A stretch of 64,000 bases of DNA. Source: Plectranthus barbatus (taxonomy: Eukaryota; Streptophyta; Magnoliopsida; Lamiales; Lamiaceae). Of this stretch, positions 22,001-31,139 are shown one piece after another; the stretch's first letter is position 1, and each line of letters opens with the position of its first letter. The notes beneath the pieces are model-generated. The model was not told where the DNA came from, did no database searches, and worked only from the letters and a program-made list of their open reading frames with translations. The stretch spans positions 51,504-115,503 of the forward strand of contig JAPKLW010001283.1 of NCBI GenBank assembly GCA_026898455.1, read 5' to 3'. The position numbers and the translations under genes were made by a program.

Positions 22001-22262
22001 TCAGGGTGGTGTTAAAGTTTAGCTTCTTTCTTCTTAGAACAGTTGGACATTCATTAGCAAAATGACCCATTCCAGAACACCCATGACACTTGACATTATC
22101 AAAAGTAGAACTTTCTGAAAAAGGATTAATACCATTTTTTGTGTATTTATTACTCTTACGTGAGGAAGTGGTTGAGTTACTTGAAGCACTTGAGGGTACA
22201 GAGGTTGTAGTTTTGAACCTCCATGAGCTGAAATCGCCTTTTTCTTTCTTCATGGATCTCAT
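19023..22262 (-). CDS. Element B gag-pol polyprotein, 1079 codons, with the reverse transcriptase core deleted in frame
   Basis: Open without a stop. In order: two zinc knuckles, CHGCSGMGHFANECP (near residue 60) and CHYCNKAGHIKPFC (near 305); protease box WYFDSCCSRNMTG (near 350), where the usual Asp-Ser-Gly reads Asp-Ser-Cys; GAG-pre-integrase LWHQKMGHAS and CGPCTKGKQ; integrase core with DLMGPIE, DDFSRFTWVEF, RTDHGREFE and NGVVERKNR; integrase tail ALFLGYASNNRAYRVYN. Near residue 780 the chain jumps from an acidic linker straight to MSMVGELNYFLGLQI, omitting ~250 residues with the YVDD catalytic core. RT thumb and RNase H follow (SMIGSFLYLSASRPD, AEAEYISAASGC, SRTKHIDIRHHFIRD). It cannot reverse transcribe. 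The true start lies upstream: a one-base frame change near 22270 separates it from gag. Confidence 0.93.
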   Translation of the reverse strand: MRSMKKEKGDFSSWRFKTTTSVPSSASSNSTTSSRKSNKYTKNGINPFSESSTFDNVKCHGCSGMGHFANECPTVLRRKKLNFNTTLSDDSDTDEDEDEKVVLYVRIEELNEDDLMEVDNTEESESKEDANDLTMIPCGDTRNLYNASNSDVSMSECVSGQRIEEEGNFVTSPKEMEKVSDLFNIVDRRCEEQSHEIERLKEENQSLRRQLMRLEVLLTRRDKDVSHLKDNVKEADSVFDKINRGRDTLDEILATKTSNGNGLGYEDQTTPSANLFDHQNMIKFTKRESDTRVSNEKEKSKKYVCHYCNKAGHIKPFCRKRIADENQKIGSNCFVVYTSLKTNNACTWYFDSCCSRNMTGDRLCLSDYSEIYGGSVTYGGGAKGRITGKGTLNVPDFPKLQHVLYVEGLTANLISISQLCDDGMVVKFDKDVCEVYDKTNRCVMFGSRSSDNCYQAKQEGRCLVSKLDEAELWHQKMGHASTHCIQKLLKADAVKGVSNLKFNPDKVCGPCTKGKQVRSSHPVTDSVNTSTCFELLHMDLMGPIEVESIGRERYVLVCTDDFSRFTWVEFLREKSEAFDHFKKLYKKFKKLYHSSVIRIRTDHGREFENESFNQFCERKGISHEFSAPKTPQQNGVVERKNRTLQEMVRVMLNSKNLSKTLWAEAVNTACHLINRVYLRPRTKNTPYEILNGKKPNLKYLHVFGCLCFVLNDRDYLTKLNTRSSKALFLGYASNNRAYRVYNLDTQTIQESINVVFDEAGSLIEKINELDASHLIESSEDEFVTNMSNLFQMSMVGELNYFLGLQIIQRQDGVFISQSKYALGIVKRFGLDSAKHMKTPMGSSAKLCRDSFGVKVKPTLYRSMIGSFLYLSASRPDILFSVGVCARYQSDPKESHLKAVKRIIRYISSTPNLGLWYTKQSGTNITGYSDADWAGDVNDRKGTSGGDFLIGANLVSWSSKKQNCISLSTAEAEYISAASGCTQLLWMRQMLEDYGLPSETLTLLCDNASAIEIAKNLVQHSRTKHIDIRHHFIRDLVEKGLITLMFVSTKEQIADIFTKAIDFERFSYLRKSLGMCNHPA

Positions 22263-23103
22263 GAATTTGTTGAACTTTTTTCGTCAGGAGCACCAGATTC
22301 GGATGTTCCTCATCTAGCAATTCATCGTCTGACACCTCAAGGTCAAACTTTGATGGATTTGACACACTTTCCACTGGTTCTTTTCCAGTACGAAGTGCAA
22401 TACTTTTGGCCCTGTAAACCTATTTTTGTTCATTCAAATTCATTTCAAATGTAGTAAGTATACTTACCAATTCACCAATCTCAAGTTTTTCCAAATCTTT
22501 GGCCTCTTCAATGGCTGAAATTTTGTAATTGAATCTTTCAGGTAGAGATCTAAGCATCTTGCTAACAAGTCTTTCACTGTTGATTGGTTCCTCGAGGGCG
22601 AGAGCTTCATTTGCCATGGTCACCATCTTTTCAAAGTATTCGGTGATGGTTTCGTCCTCGGCCATACGGAGATTCTCAAACTTGGTAGTGAGGAGTCTCA
22701 TTTTGTTCTTTCGCACACTGGTTGACCCTTTGCATTTGGCTTGAAGAATGAGCCAGGCTACTTTTGCTTCTAAGCAACTTGAAATTAACCTAGCACAACC
22801 AATATCAACAGACATAAAAATTGCATTAAGGGCTTTAGCATTGCAGTTTGACAACATCCGTTCCTCATTCGACCATTTTCCTTCTTCTTTTGGAATCGTG
22901 ACAGTCTTTGTTGCATCTTCAGGATCTGGAATTTCTTCATTCGGAGGTGTCCATCCTTCCAGCAACGCAACCCAAGCTCTCTCATCAACAGCTTTGATGT
23001 AAATTTGCATACGGGTTTTCCACATGCTATAGTTAGTCCCATTGCAATCCAACACGGGAGGACGGGCTGGCAAACTCGACATATCCATTGTGAAAAACTG
23101 CAC
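22263..23103 (-). pseudogene. Element B gag N-terminal part
   Basis: The minus strand from ATG 23103 encodes a copia-type gag start (PPVLDCNGTNYSMWKTRM, AWLILQAKCKGSTSVRK, KMVTMANEALALEEP, MLRSLPERFNYKISAIEEA) for 227 codons to a stop near 22420. The frame reopens as VYRAKSIALR and DDELLDEEHPNLVLLTKK, then slips at a run of A bases near 22270 into the long ORF. One stop and one slip thus separate gag from pol, unlike the single frame typical of copia. Confidence 0.9.
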
Positions 23104-23134
23104 TCAAGAAAGAAACTACTTAGTCCGTCAAGTA

Positions 23135-23150
23135 GAGGCTCGTGACGCCA
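23135..23150 (-). other. Element B primer binding site (diverged initiator-Met type)
   Basis: Two bases inside the 5' LTR the sense strand reads TGGCGTCACGAGCC, close to but not equal to the usual copia TGGTATCAGAGCC complementary to initiator tRNA-Met. Another tRNA primer cannot be excluded. Confidence 0.55.
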
Positions 23151-23152
23151 AT

Positions 23153-24079
23153 TGATAGAATTTAGTGCCCGAGTTTAACACAATAGTGTCAAAGATAGTA
23201 AAACACAAAAGTTTGACACACGCAAAACAGAGTATTTTAACACACGCAGAAGCTAAAGAGTTTGACACAGCGAAATTAATTTTTTGAAGGTTTATTAATC
23301 ATAAACCCTCGAGAGCCACACGGCAAATAGTTTTCACTTTTCAAAACAAGGTTTTTACAAGTGAAGAACAAAATACTAAACTAGATAAAAATTTTCCTAA
23401 GTTCACTCCTTAGAAAAATTCCTACGAAAACAATCCAACACTAATACACACGATACAACCCAAATGTTCCTCCACCGTAGGATTCACTCTCCGTAGATGG
23501 ATTCCACAACTCGATTGTAGTCTTCGTGCATCTGATGAAAGATTGGAGAAAGACAATTCAGCCTAGAAAACTCGTATGGATGTGTCTAACCTCTGAAAAA
23601 ACTAAGTCTATAAGTCTCTAGTCTTCTTCGTCTCTTATTTAAAGAACTTGGAGCACACGAGCACTTCTTCCACTACTTGGCAATGGATCGTGTCTTCTTC
23701 CACGTCTTTAATTGTTCATACAACAAAAATGAACTTCCCACAAACTCACGCGGAGGTTAGATAAAGATGTAGAGGTGCTCCCAATTATTTAGGAACTAGA
23801 ATAACAACCTAGAATAATAATATAATGTATATAATTAATAATATATACTTAATAAAGACAATATATTCAAAACCTAATAAATAGGACCTATAAAAACGTC
23901 ATTAAACAGATAAATATAAGTTTCTTAAAATATAGGAGTTAGTTGTAACAAACAGATTCGGAGCTTTGACATTGAGGAGTCAAAGTTGTAAGCATATAAG
24001 GTTTGACTTTAACCTGTTAATGCGAGTAAGTTTGACAACCGTGTGTCAAACTTACATATTCGCATATTCGTACTTCACA
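23153..24079 (-). repeat. Element B 5' LTR
   Basis: 927 bp, co-linear with the 3' LTR. The hairpin with arms TAAGTTTGACA/TGTCAAACTTA is perfectly kept at 24027-24054; the other (near 23962-23986) has one arm base changed. Confidence 0.95.
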
Positions 24080-24084
24080 AATGG

Positions 24085-26434
24085 GGAAGAACCGGAGCTC
24101 ATACCTTGCTCCATATGCCAATGGTCATCCGGAAAAGTCAACTTCCTTCGTGCACTCCAGGGTGGACCATCCGCAACTCGAGCCTTCTTTACTCTTCCTC
24201 GATCTTGCTCAAAATAATCCCCCAGATCAAGATTTTCTTCCTTGCTTTCATCCATAACATCCGATCTAGAATCATCACATTCCTTTAATCTCTTCTTTTG
24301 AATTCCCTTATCAAGTTCCAAATTCTTTTCATCCTTCATATCATCCATGCTCTTTGGAGGTAAAGAGAAAACCACTTTCTTGCCACAACATCTAAAGGTG
24401 AGTTCACTCTTCTTTAAGTCGAGCAAGGCATCCGCCATGTGCAAGAAAGGTCTCCCAAAGATCAAATTTATACATCCTTTGTTTTTCATGTCAACCACTA
24501 AGAAATCACCCAGGAAGGTGAAACTCAACACCTCTACATGCACATCCTCAACAACCCCCCTTGGGCAAAATAAGGCATGGTTAGCCATTTGAAGGACATG
24601 GCTAGTGGGTTTCAACTCTCCAACTTCCAAATTTTTTTATAAGCTCCAAGACATCACATTTACACTCGCCTCGGAATCACTCAAGGCTATATCGACTACT
24701 GTCTCCCCAATCTTGCAACTTATAACAAAGCTTCTCGGATCCTATTTCTTGTTAACAACTTGCTTCTCTCCTTGATCCTCACTTTCATGTATCAACTCAT
24801 CTTCACTCATTCCAAACTTAATTGAACCACCATCTGGTTTCAACTCCTTTTCTATCAACTCATCAAGTAATGGAACTCGTTGTATTTCCTCCGGATTCGG
24901 CATCTCAATAACACCCTTCCTCACATAATCAAAGAATTTTACTTCTTCACCTTGGGCTTCTGTCACTTCCTTCACTTGTTCAACTTCCAACTCCTTTACT
25001 TCACCTTCCACCTCATCAATCTTTTTAATCATAACTACAACTCTTTCCTCTTCGGCTCCATCTTCATCCACCACGTTGCAACTCTTCTTTTGGGTTATCT
25101 CCGTGTCACTAGGAAATTTTCTGGTGTGATGTTTACCACCTAGTTGCTTCACGATTGAGGAAATTTGGAGTTGTATCTCAGCTAGCATCCCATCATATTT
25201 TTCAAACTTCTTCTCAAACTCACCATTAGAATTTCTCCTAGGCTCATATTGTCATGCCTAGTACTACCTCCACCCATATATCCTCCTTGGGCACTATTTC
25301 CCCCATTCTCCAATGCATGAGAGGATTCAAGACATTGTGAGGATTAGCATATGAGAAATTGGGATGGAACCGATTGGAAGGGTGATAGTACATATTACCA
25401 GATTGATTGTAGGGAACACGGTTGTTGTTGTTGTACCCCATTCTTTGGTTGACAAAGTTGACATTCTCCGGGTACATCTCATCTCTTTTCATCATTACCA
25501 TATCATCCCTTCTTCCACCCGAGGTAGTAAGCACTTCCAATTGTTTATGCATCAATGAGATTTTCTCCTTCAACTCGTCGCTTTCCTTCAACTCATTTAC
25601 CGATTTCGCTTTCCTATAATCTTTCCTCTCCTTTGGCCATTGGTAGTTATTCTCCGCCATCTTTTCTATGGTTTTCCAAGCCTCATCTTTCTCTTGATCA
25701 AGGAACAAACCCCCCGAGGAAGCATCCATCATAACCTTTGTCTCAAAGTTGAGACCCCCGTAGAATTGGTATATTTGTTGGCTACAAGATAACCCATGCC
25801 TCGGACATCATCGGAGAAGATCGCGGAAACGGTCCCATGCCTAATACAATGGCTCATCATACCGCTGCCCAAAGGATGTAATATCAGCTCTCCTTTTCAA
25901 CGTAAGACTCGGAGCAAAGAACTTGAATAAGAACTTCTCCCTAAGCTCCTCCCAAGTGTTGATACTTGACTTGTCAAGGCCCTCTAACTAATGCCTTGCC
26001 CCATCTCTCAATGAAAATGAGAACAAACTCAACCAGATATGATCTAGAGGTACTCGGTTGATCTTTATAGTGTCGGTAATCTCTAGAAATTGCGAGATAT
26101 GGGCATTAGGATCATCCGTAGCATGGCCACCATATTGATTTCCTTGAATCATTTGCACTAACTGTGGCTTAATTTCAAATTGTGTGGCATTCACTCCCAA
26201 ACGGAATCCTCCTGTGGCATGGTCATGTTGCGGTCGTAAGAGATTTTGGAGAGGCCTCCTTGGTTCATTTTTTCCATTCATAATAGCTCTCATCTCCTCG
26301 AGTTGCCTCTCAAGTTCATCTATCCTCCCCGTGTCTTCATGCCGATTTTCCATCTCAAACTCAATCTCAACTCCTTCAATACTTTGTCGGAACTTTTGCT
26401 CTTCAAGCAACCGAGCCTTGGATCTTGTTAACAT
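24085..26434 (-). pseudogene. Element F gag and aspartic protease
   Basis: From about 26434 (MLTRSKARLLEEQKFRQ) the minus strand encodes Athila gag: FEIKPQLVQMIQGNQYGG, EITDTIKINRVPLDHIWLSL, WEELREKFLFKFFAPS, LKRRADITSFGQRYDEP, RDLLR-CPRHGLS and YGGLNFETKVMMDASSGG. An asparagine-rich stretch (25300-25450) and an acidic charged stretch (24742-25188) follow. The protease-like end (MEVGELKPTSHVLQMA, GCINLIFGRPFLHMADALLD) is cut by B at 24084. Stops and shifts are present near 25985, 25860, 25240 and 24740. The frame past B holds no reverse transcriptase. Confidence 0.88.
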
Positions 26435-26569
26435 GCAACACCTAGAAAATCCAACCGCTCATTTCACAAACCAACAACAAAAACAACTTTAAACAACAAA
26501 GTATTCACAAAAATGCCTAACCTACAAGCTTCACACTTCCCCCTATATCTAGCAACCTACTAAATGAAG

Positions 26570-26587
26570 TCCCCGACAACAGCGCCA
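26570..26587 (-). other. Element F primer binding site, tRNA-Asp type
   Basis: The sense strand reads TGGCGCTGTTGTCGGGGA, two substitutions from the complement of the plant tRNA-Asp 3' end that is typical for Athila elements, six bases inside the 5' LTR. Confidence 0.85.
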
Positions 26588-26593
26588 AAAACT

Positions 26594-28100
26594 CGATGCG
26601 CACTAAAAACTCACACGAATTCTCAATACACACTCAATGTTTAATTATCAATCCACGTCCATCTTCCCTTCACCTACTAGATTATCAAGATACTACGACA
26701 AAGTCTAATAGCTAGGCAATACAAAATCGTTGAGTAATTTTTATCAATCTAGGCATTCAAATTAAACCTTAGCTAACAACATATAACAAGGAATGAATTA
26801 AACCAACAATCATTATTCAATCTCAAAAAAATCAATTCAATTTTCTTCCACAAATTTGGTAGAACAAGACAAACAAACACTCAAATAAGATAGAAATGAT
26901 GTTGAAATGAACGTACATGTGATCCGATTAGGTAGAGCATAGATTTAAACACATTTCAATCCCTAGATGGATGATCAATTCACTCTAATATAGCCAATCC
27001 CCTTTGTACCGGTGAATTGACTGTGGATGAAATTAGAAAATTCAAACAGTTATGTTATTGATCTCTAACTTACTCCTAAAAGCTCGTAAATTATAGACCT
27101 ATGCACTTCCTCCGCACATGGATTGGATCGAGATACATATGAAGACATGCTATTCAAGACACGCCTATCCGCGTATTGGCTGCAATGATTGTATCAATTA
27201 TCAACATGATTGGCTCTTACCTACATCAAGTTGAATGGAAACAATCTCTAACATGCTTTAATCACAAAGAAGGAGGTAAACACACAATAATCCAACCTAA
27301 TCTTCACACATCCTTGTCCTAATCAACAACCAAATGAAATTAGAACAACATACCTCTCAATTTTATCAATATAAATGCAAATTTACAGATATCTATTACA
27401 ATTAACAAGTAGTATATGATTTCTTCCCCAATTGAATTTGCTTGATCTTGATCTACCCCTCTAGCCTTCAATCCTTCACCAAGGTGTTGTAGATTTGCTC
27501 TTGTATACCTTGAACTAGGGTTGGATATGATGGAGTATGGAATTGAAGAGAGAAACTATGGAAATTTTTCCTAAAAGTATCAAAAGTTCTCAAAAAATGC
27601 AAATTTCCCCTTTTTATAATGAGTTGGCAGAGCCCCGGATCGCCCCGTTCGAGATCAGATCACCCGAGATGATTTGAAACTGAATAACTGCCGCACAGCT
27701 CATTCTGGATTGCCCAAGATGGACCTGGATCGGTCGAGATATCCCTTTGAACAAACCAGATCGGTCGAGCTTCTGTAGGATCGGTCAAGATTTTTATCTG
27801 AATAGCCCAGATCGGTCGAGCTTCTGCAGGATCGGTCAAGATTCTTCTCTGAAATCCTTCCTTCTGCTCCATTGCTCATCCAGGTCGATCTTCACACCCT
27901 TTGCAACTCAAATCTGTCAAATTTCCACCAAAACTCAGCCCAAAATGATGAATTATGCTCCGATCCTATCCTACACACTCCAAATCACACAAAACACGAA
28001 AACACAATGAAAACAACCAAAAAACATATGATATGGGTGTAAAATAACGCAAACATGCATGCACAAACATCAAAATATAGGTAATTTTATGCACATATCA
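26594..28100 (-). repeat. Element F 5' LTR
   Basis: 1507 bp; the 60-bp excess over the 3' LTR lies mainly in the motif cluster (about 27640-27900), where a ~48-bp unit (CAGATCGGTCGAGCTTCTG, then GGATCGGTCAAGATT) is present twice. TATA-like ATTATAAAAA lies at 27611-27620 (minus), directly downstream of the cluster in sense. Confidence 0.92.
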
Positions 28101-28178
28101 AACGCGCAGGTGGTAGCGTACCTTTCGAAGGTACATCCACGTTCGCAAATTGCCTTTTCCTAGGAGGTGCATCTTTTC
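28101..28178 (-). pseudogene. Copia remnant E: part 1 of 3
   Basis: The minus strand reads KDAPPRKRQFANVDVPSKG followed by TLPPARSSVQGARPQ, which continues directly at 8965 once F and one AACGC are removed. At 28179 similarity to the I LTR begins, so E is truncated at its 5' side here. Confidence 0.75.
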
Positions 28179-28640
28179 CCAGCTAGTGTAGTGTGAATCG
28201 ATCAACACACCTATGTTTGAGATAAAATTGTAGAAGTCCATGAGTCAATTCTAGGTTTTGTTGCTTCATTTATCCTAAAACCTTATTTTTCTCTACTTGA
28301 TTCTATCTCGATTGTTTATTGTTCGGAGTTGTTGGTGTTGTGAGAGTGGTGTTATTGTTTGTTGTTGACTGATAATTGTTGTTGAGATTGTTGTTTCGAT
28401 TGCAGTTTTCAAGTTACTATTTTGTCAAATTTTTATTTTGATTTAGATTGCTTTAATATCTTACCAAGTTAATCAAGCTATCCATTTTTCTATTGCACTT
28501 GAATATCAAGAGTTTTTGTAGTAGCTTGTATTCATACTTGCAAGCAAAGTGAATGCCACGTGTTTGATAAAGATTTACTTGCCCCTTGCTCGTTTGATGA
28601 TTGAGTGAGGTATTTGTTAGTGAAAATAAATATAGCATCA
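28179..28640 (+). repeat. Element I 5' LTR, 3'-terminal part
   Basis: It aligns with 47511-47818 plus 63766-63872 of the 3' LTR, for example CTCATTTATCCTAAA-like and TTCTATCTCGATTGTTT-like stretches and CCCTTGCTCGTTTGA near its end. It ends GCATCA at 28640, six bases before the primer site. Upstream it was cut by E. Confidence 0.8.
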
Positions 28641-28645
28641 AGTTT

Positions 28646-28663
28646 TGGCGCCATTGCCGGGAA
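28646..28663 (+). other. Element I primer binding site, tRNA-Asp type
   Basis: TGGCGCCATTGCCGGGAA, two substitutions from the Athila consensus. Confidence 0.85.
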
Positions 28664-28763
28664 AATCTTTTGTAGGTTGCAAGTTGATATTAGTAAAACC
28701 TTTGACTTTGGTAGTTCTAGATTTGTTTGATTGTGTTTGTTTGATTTGTGTGTAGGTGTTGTA

Positions 28764-29537
28764 TGATCACACATTCACAAGCTCGAAAATTGCAAGAACA
28801 AAGGAGGAGAAGAGAATTAGAAGGAAGAATAGAAGTGTAAATGGAGAATCAACCGAGAGCGGATGCGGATGTGTTGGCTAATTTGCAAAGGCAACTCAAT
28901 GAGATGCAAGAGAACATGAACGAGAGACAACCACCGAGGAGGCCACTACATAATCTATTCTGATTGAATGAGGAAGATACCACTATAAGATTTCAGATGG
29001 GGGTGAATGCCCCGCATTTGGAAATCAAACTGCAGCTATTCCAAATGATCCAAAATTACCAATATGGATGATATATGACAGATGATCCCAATACCCATAT
29101 CTCACGGTTCTTGGAGATATTTAACACCATCAAGATTAACCACATTCCATAGGATCAAATCTTGATGGATTGGACAAAGAGGTGATTACATCTTGGGATC
29201 AGCTCCAAGAGAAGTTTTTGCTTAAAACCGTCACACGAAGTTTGACATTGAGAAGGAGAGCCGACATATCCTCTTATAGCCAAAGGTATGATCAGCCATT
29301 GTTTGAAGCTTGGGATCACTTCCGAGACTTGTTGAGGAGATGCCCACGCCATGGATTGTCGAAGGCTCAACAAATATGCCAATTATATGGGGGACTAAAC
29401 TATAAGACCGATGTTATCATGGATTCATAGTCCGGGGGTTCTCTTCTTAAGAAAGATGAGGATGAAGCATTGAGGACAATCAAAAAGATTTCGGAGAATG
29501 CCTACCAATGGCCAAAAGAGAGGACAAATTTGTCACC
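28764..29537 (+). pseudogene. Element I gag, first part
   Basis: The plus strand opens MITHSQARKLQEQRRRRE-like, then has QMGVNAPHLEIKLQLFQM, THISRFLEIFNTIKINHIP, SWDQLQEKFLLKTVTRSL, RRADISSYSQRYDQPLFEAW and RDLLRRCPRHGLSKAQQI, the Athila gag core also seen in F. Stops near 28838, 28961 and 29430 and frame changes near 29160 disable it. H cuts it at 29538 just after AYQWPKERTNL. Confidence 0.85.
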
Positions 29538-30913
29538 TGATAAGCTCATATTTGTACTCACTTATGCATGTTTTTCTCCATTGTTTCAGTATAATTAGTT
29601 TATGTTTTTAGTGATTTTTGTGCATGAGTCTATTTTAGAGGATGTTATGCTCTCTATGGTGAGTTTTGCAGGTATTTAGGGCTAAAAAGAGGTTTAATGA
29701 TGAAAAGAGCCGAGTTACACAGAGTTGCTGCTTCGATTGACAAACGGGAAGTCAACCAAGTAGGAAGACGTGCCAAAAACTCAAAGCATTACCTCTGTGT
29801 CAATCGACACAGAGGTCGGATGTTGATTGAAGGCAAATCAGGACAGGAGGCTTGACATGCTTGCAGGCATGTTGATCGACATGGTGCGTGTCGATCGACA
29901 CGGAGGACAGAGAGGTGGCTTGACATGAAGGAAAAGACCAAATTTCAATTTACACGTATGTTGATTGACGTGGTGCATGTCAATCGACACAGAAGCCCGA
30001 GAAGGAATTTTGGCCTGTTTTGGCAATTTTTGTTATTTTAGCTCAATACCGAGTTTAGATATTTTATATCCTCTGTAAATAGGGAACTCTTAGGGCACGA
30101 ATTTAGCTAGTTTTTATGCATTATTCTAAATCTTAATATCTTCTTGATTAGATAATTTATTGGACCTCCCTTTGGGGGCTTAGTCCCAAAGTTTCTTTTT
30201 AGTTTTTAGCTTTATTTTAATACTTTAATCTTATGTACTTTAATGTTCCTATTTTATTTATGCAATTTAATTTTCATTTAATTATATCTATTTATTTTAC
30301 TATGCTTAGTTAATTTTCCTAGCAAATTCTAAGGTTTGTACAACTGTTTTGGATGCATGCTTGATTGTTTAATTCATTGCTGATAGTTTGTGATTCCTGC
30401 TTTCTTTCATAATTCTAAATAAATTGAAGGTCCTAGAGGTGAATATTGATAGTGGGATTAGGAATGCATGATGCGATCTATACTGTCAGTCTAAGAAGTA
30501 CTAGATTATAGGGACTTAAATCTGTTGATCTAATGAGATTAATTAATAGGTGTTCTTGAGACCGAGAGGAGATATGCACTTGTTATTAATCTAGTTATTA
30601 TTTGCTGGAGTAAGGAAATGATAACACTTTTCTGATATCTCACTTGTTGCATGAATATTTATTTATTTACATGTCATCCAGAGTAGAAGTTTAACTCTTG
30701 GATTTTTATTATCCTTTATTAGCTTTAAATCTTTATTGTTATTTTCAAAAAAAACCCAAAATCTATTTTTCAATTGCTCAAACAATTTATCTAAAAACTA
30801 TGTTTTAGTACATGAGTTTATTTCGTACATCATTCTCTATGGGTTTGACATTCGAGTTATAAATTTATTTGGCCACTGTATTGCAATTAATCTGGTTAAA
30901 ATATCAGTGATCA
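29538..30913 (+). repeat. Element H 5' LTR with TGTCGATCGACA palindromes
   Basis: 1376 bp, TGATAAGCTCATATTTG to GTGATCA. U3 holds palindromes at 29791-29816 (arms ACCTCTGTGTC/GACACAGAGGT around AATC) and 29887-29902 (perfect 16-mer CGTGTCGATCGACACG), plus decayed copies near 29823, 29872, 29955 and 29975. The TATA position (near 30073) reads TGTAAATA, one change from the TATAAATA of the other LTR. Confidence 0.88.
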
Positions 30914-31139
30914 AATTGGCGTTGTTGCCGGGGACTGTCAGATTTGTCTAGATATTAGTTTGTTTTTAGTTCTGATGGATTGAGGCTGTATTTTTATTTG
31001 AATTTTTGTTTATTTTCGTGTTTATTTTGGTTTCTGCTGTTTAATTTCGTGTTTTAGGGTTTGTGTGCATTTTCATGGATTTTACGTCTTTTTCGACCGA
31101 CACAGTTGTAAATGACATGCGTGTCGATCGACAGATCCC
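30914..31139 (+). other. Element H primer binding site and leader
   Basis: TGGCGTTGTTGCCGGGGA at 30917-30934 is two substitutions from the tRNA-Asp complement. The leader ends with a run of motif copies (CGACCGACAC, GTGTCGATCGACAG, TTGTCGATCAACAT) at about 31088-31153. Confidence 0.85.

Larger units (their letters stand above)
14940..24079 (-). mobile_element. Element B: full-length Sirevirus-like copia element
   Basis: Two LTRs of exactly 927 bp (14940-15866 and 23153-24079), a 5-bp duplication AATGG (14935-14939, 24080-24084), a polypurine tract and a primer binding site define a complete 9140-bp insertion in F. The LTRs differ at about 42 positions by hand count (~4.5%) with no indels. 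In sense order: gag, zinc knuckles, protease, integrase, a deleted reverse transcriptase, RNase H, spacer, second ORF. The motif TTTGACA/TGTCAAA occurs about 20 times across it, where about one would be expected by chance at equal base use. Confidence 0.95.
8966..28100 (-). mobile_element. Element F: Athila-like Ty3/gypsy element lacking pol, with nested B and D
   Basis: LTRs at 8966-10412 and 26594-28100 and the target-site duplication AACGC (8961-8965, 28101-28105) define one insertion of 19.1 kb. Subtracting B (9.1 kb plus duplication) and the D LTR (0.8 kb) leaves ~9.2 kb. In sense order: 5' LTR, tRNA-Asp primer binding site, gag, protease, [B], conserved noncoding box, motif array, ATHILA-ORF1-like gene, [D LTR], spacer, polypurine tract, 3' LTR. 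No reverse transcriptase, RNase H or integrase is visible between protease and the box, so F would depend on a partner. Confidence 0.93.

Noticed and set aside
27660..27872. Repetitive 70-codon protein in the F LTR
   Set aside because: A read-through of the duplicated GATCGGTCGAG units, in the LTR and without a conserved counterpart in the other LTR.
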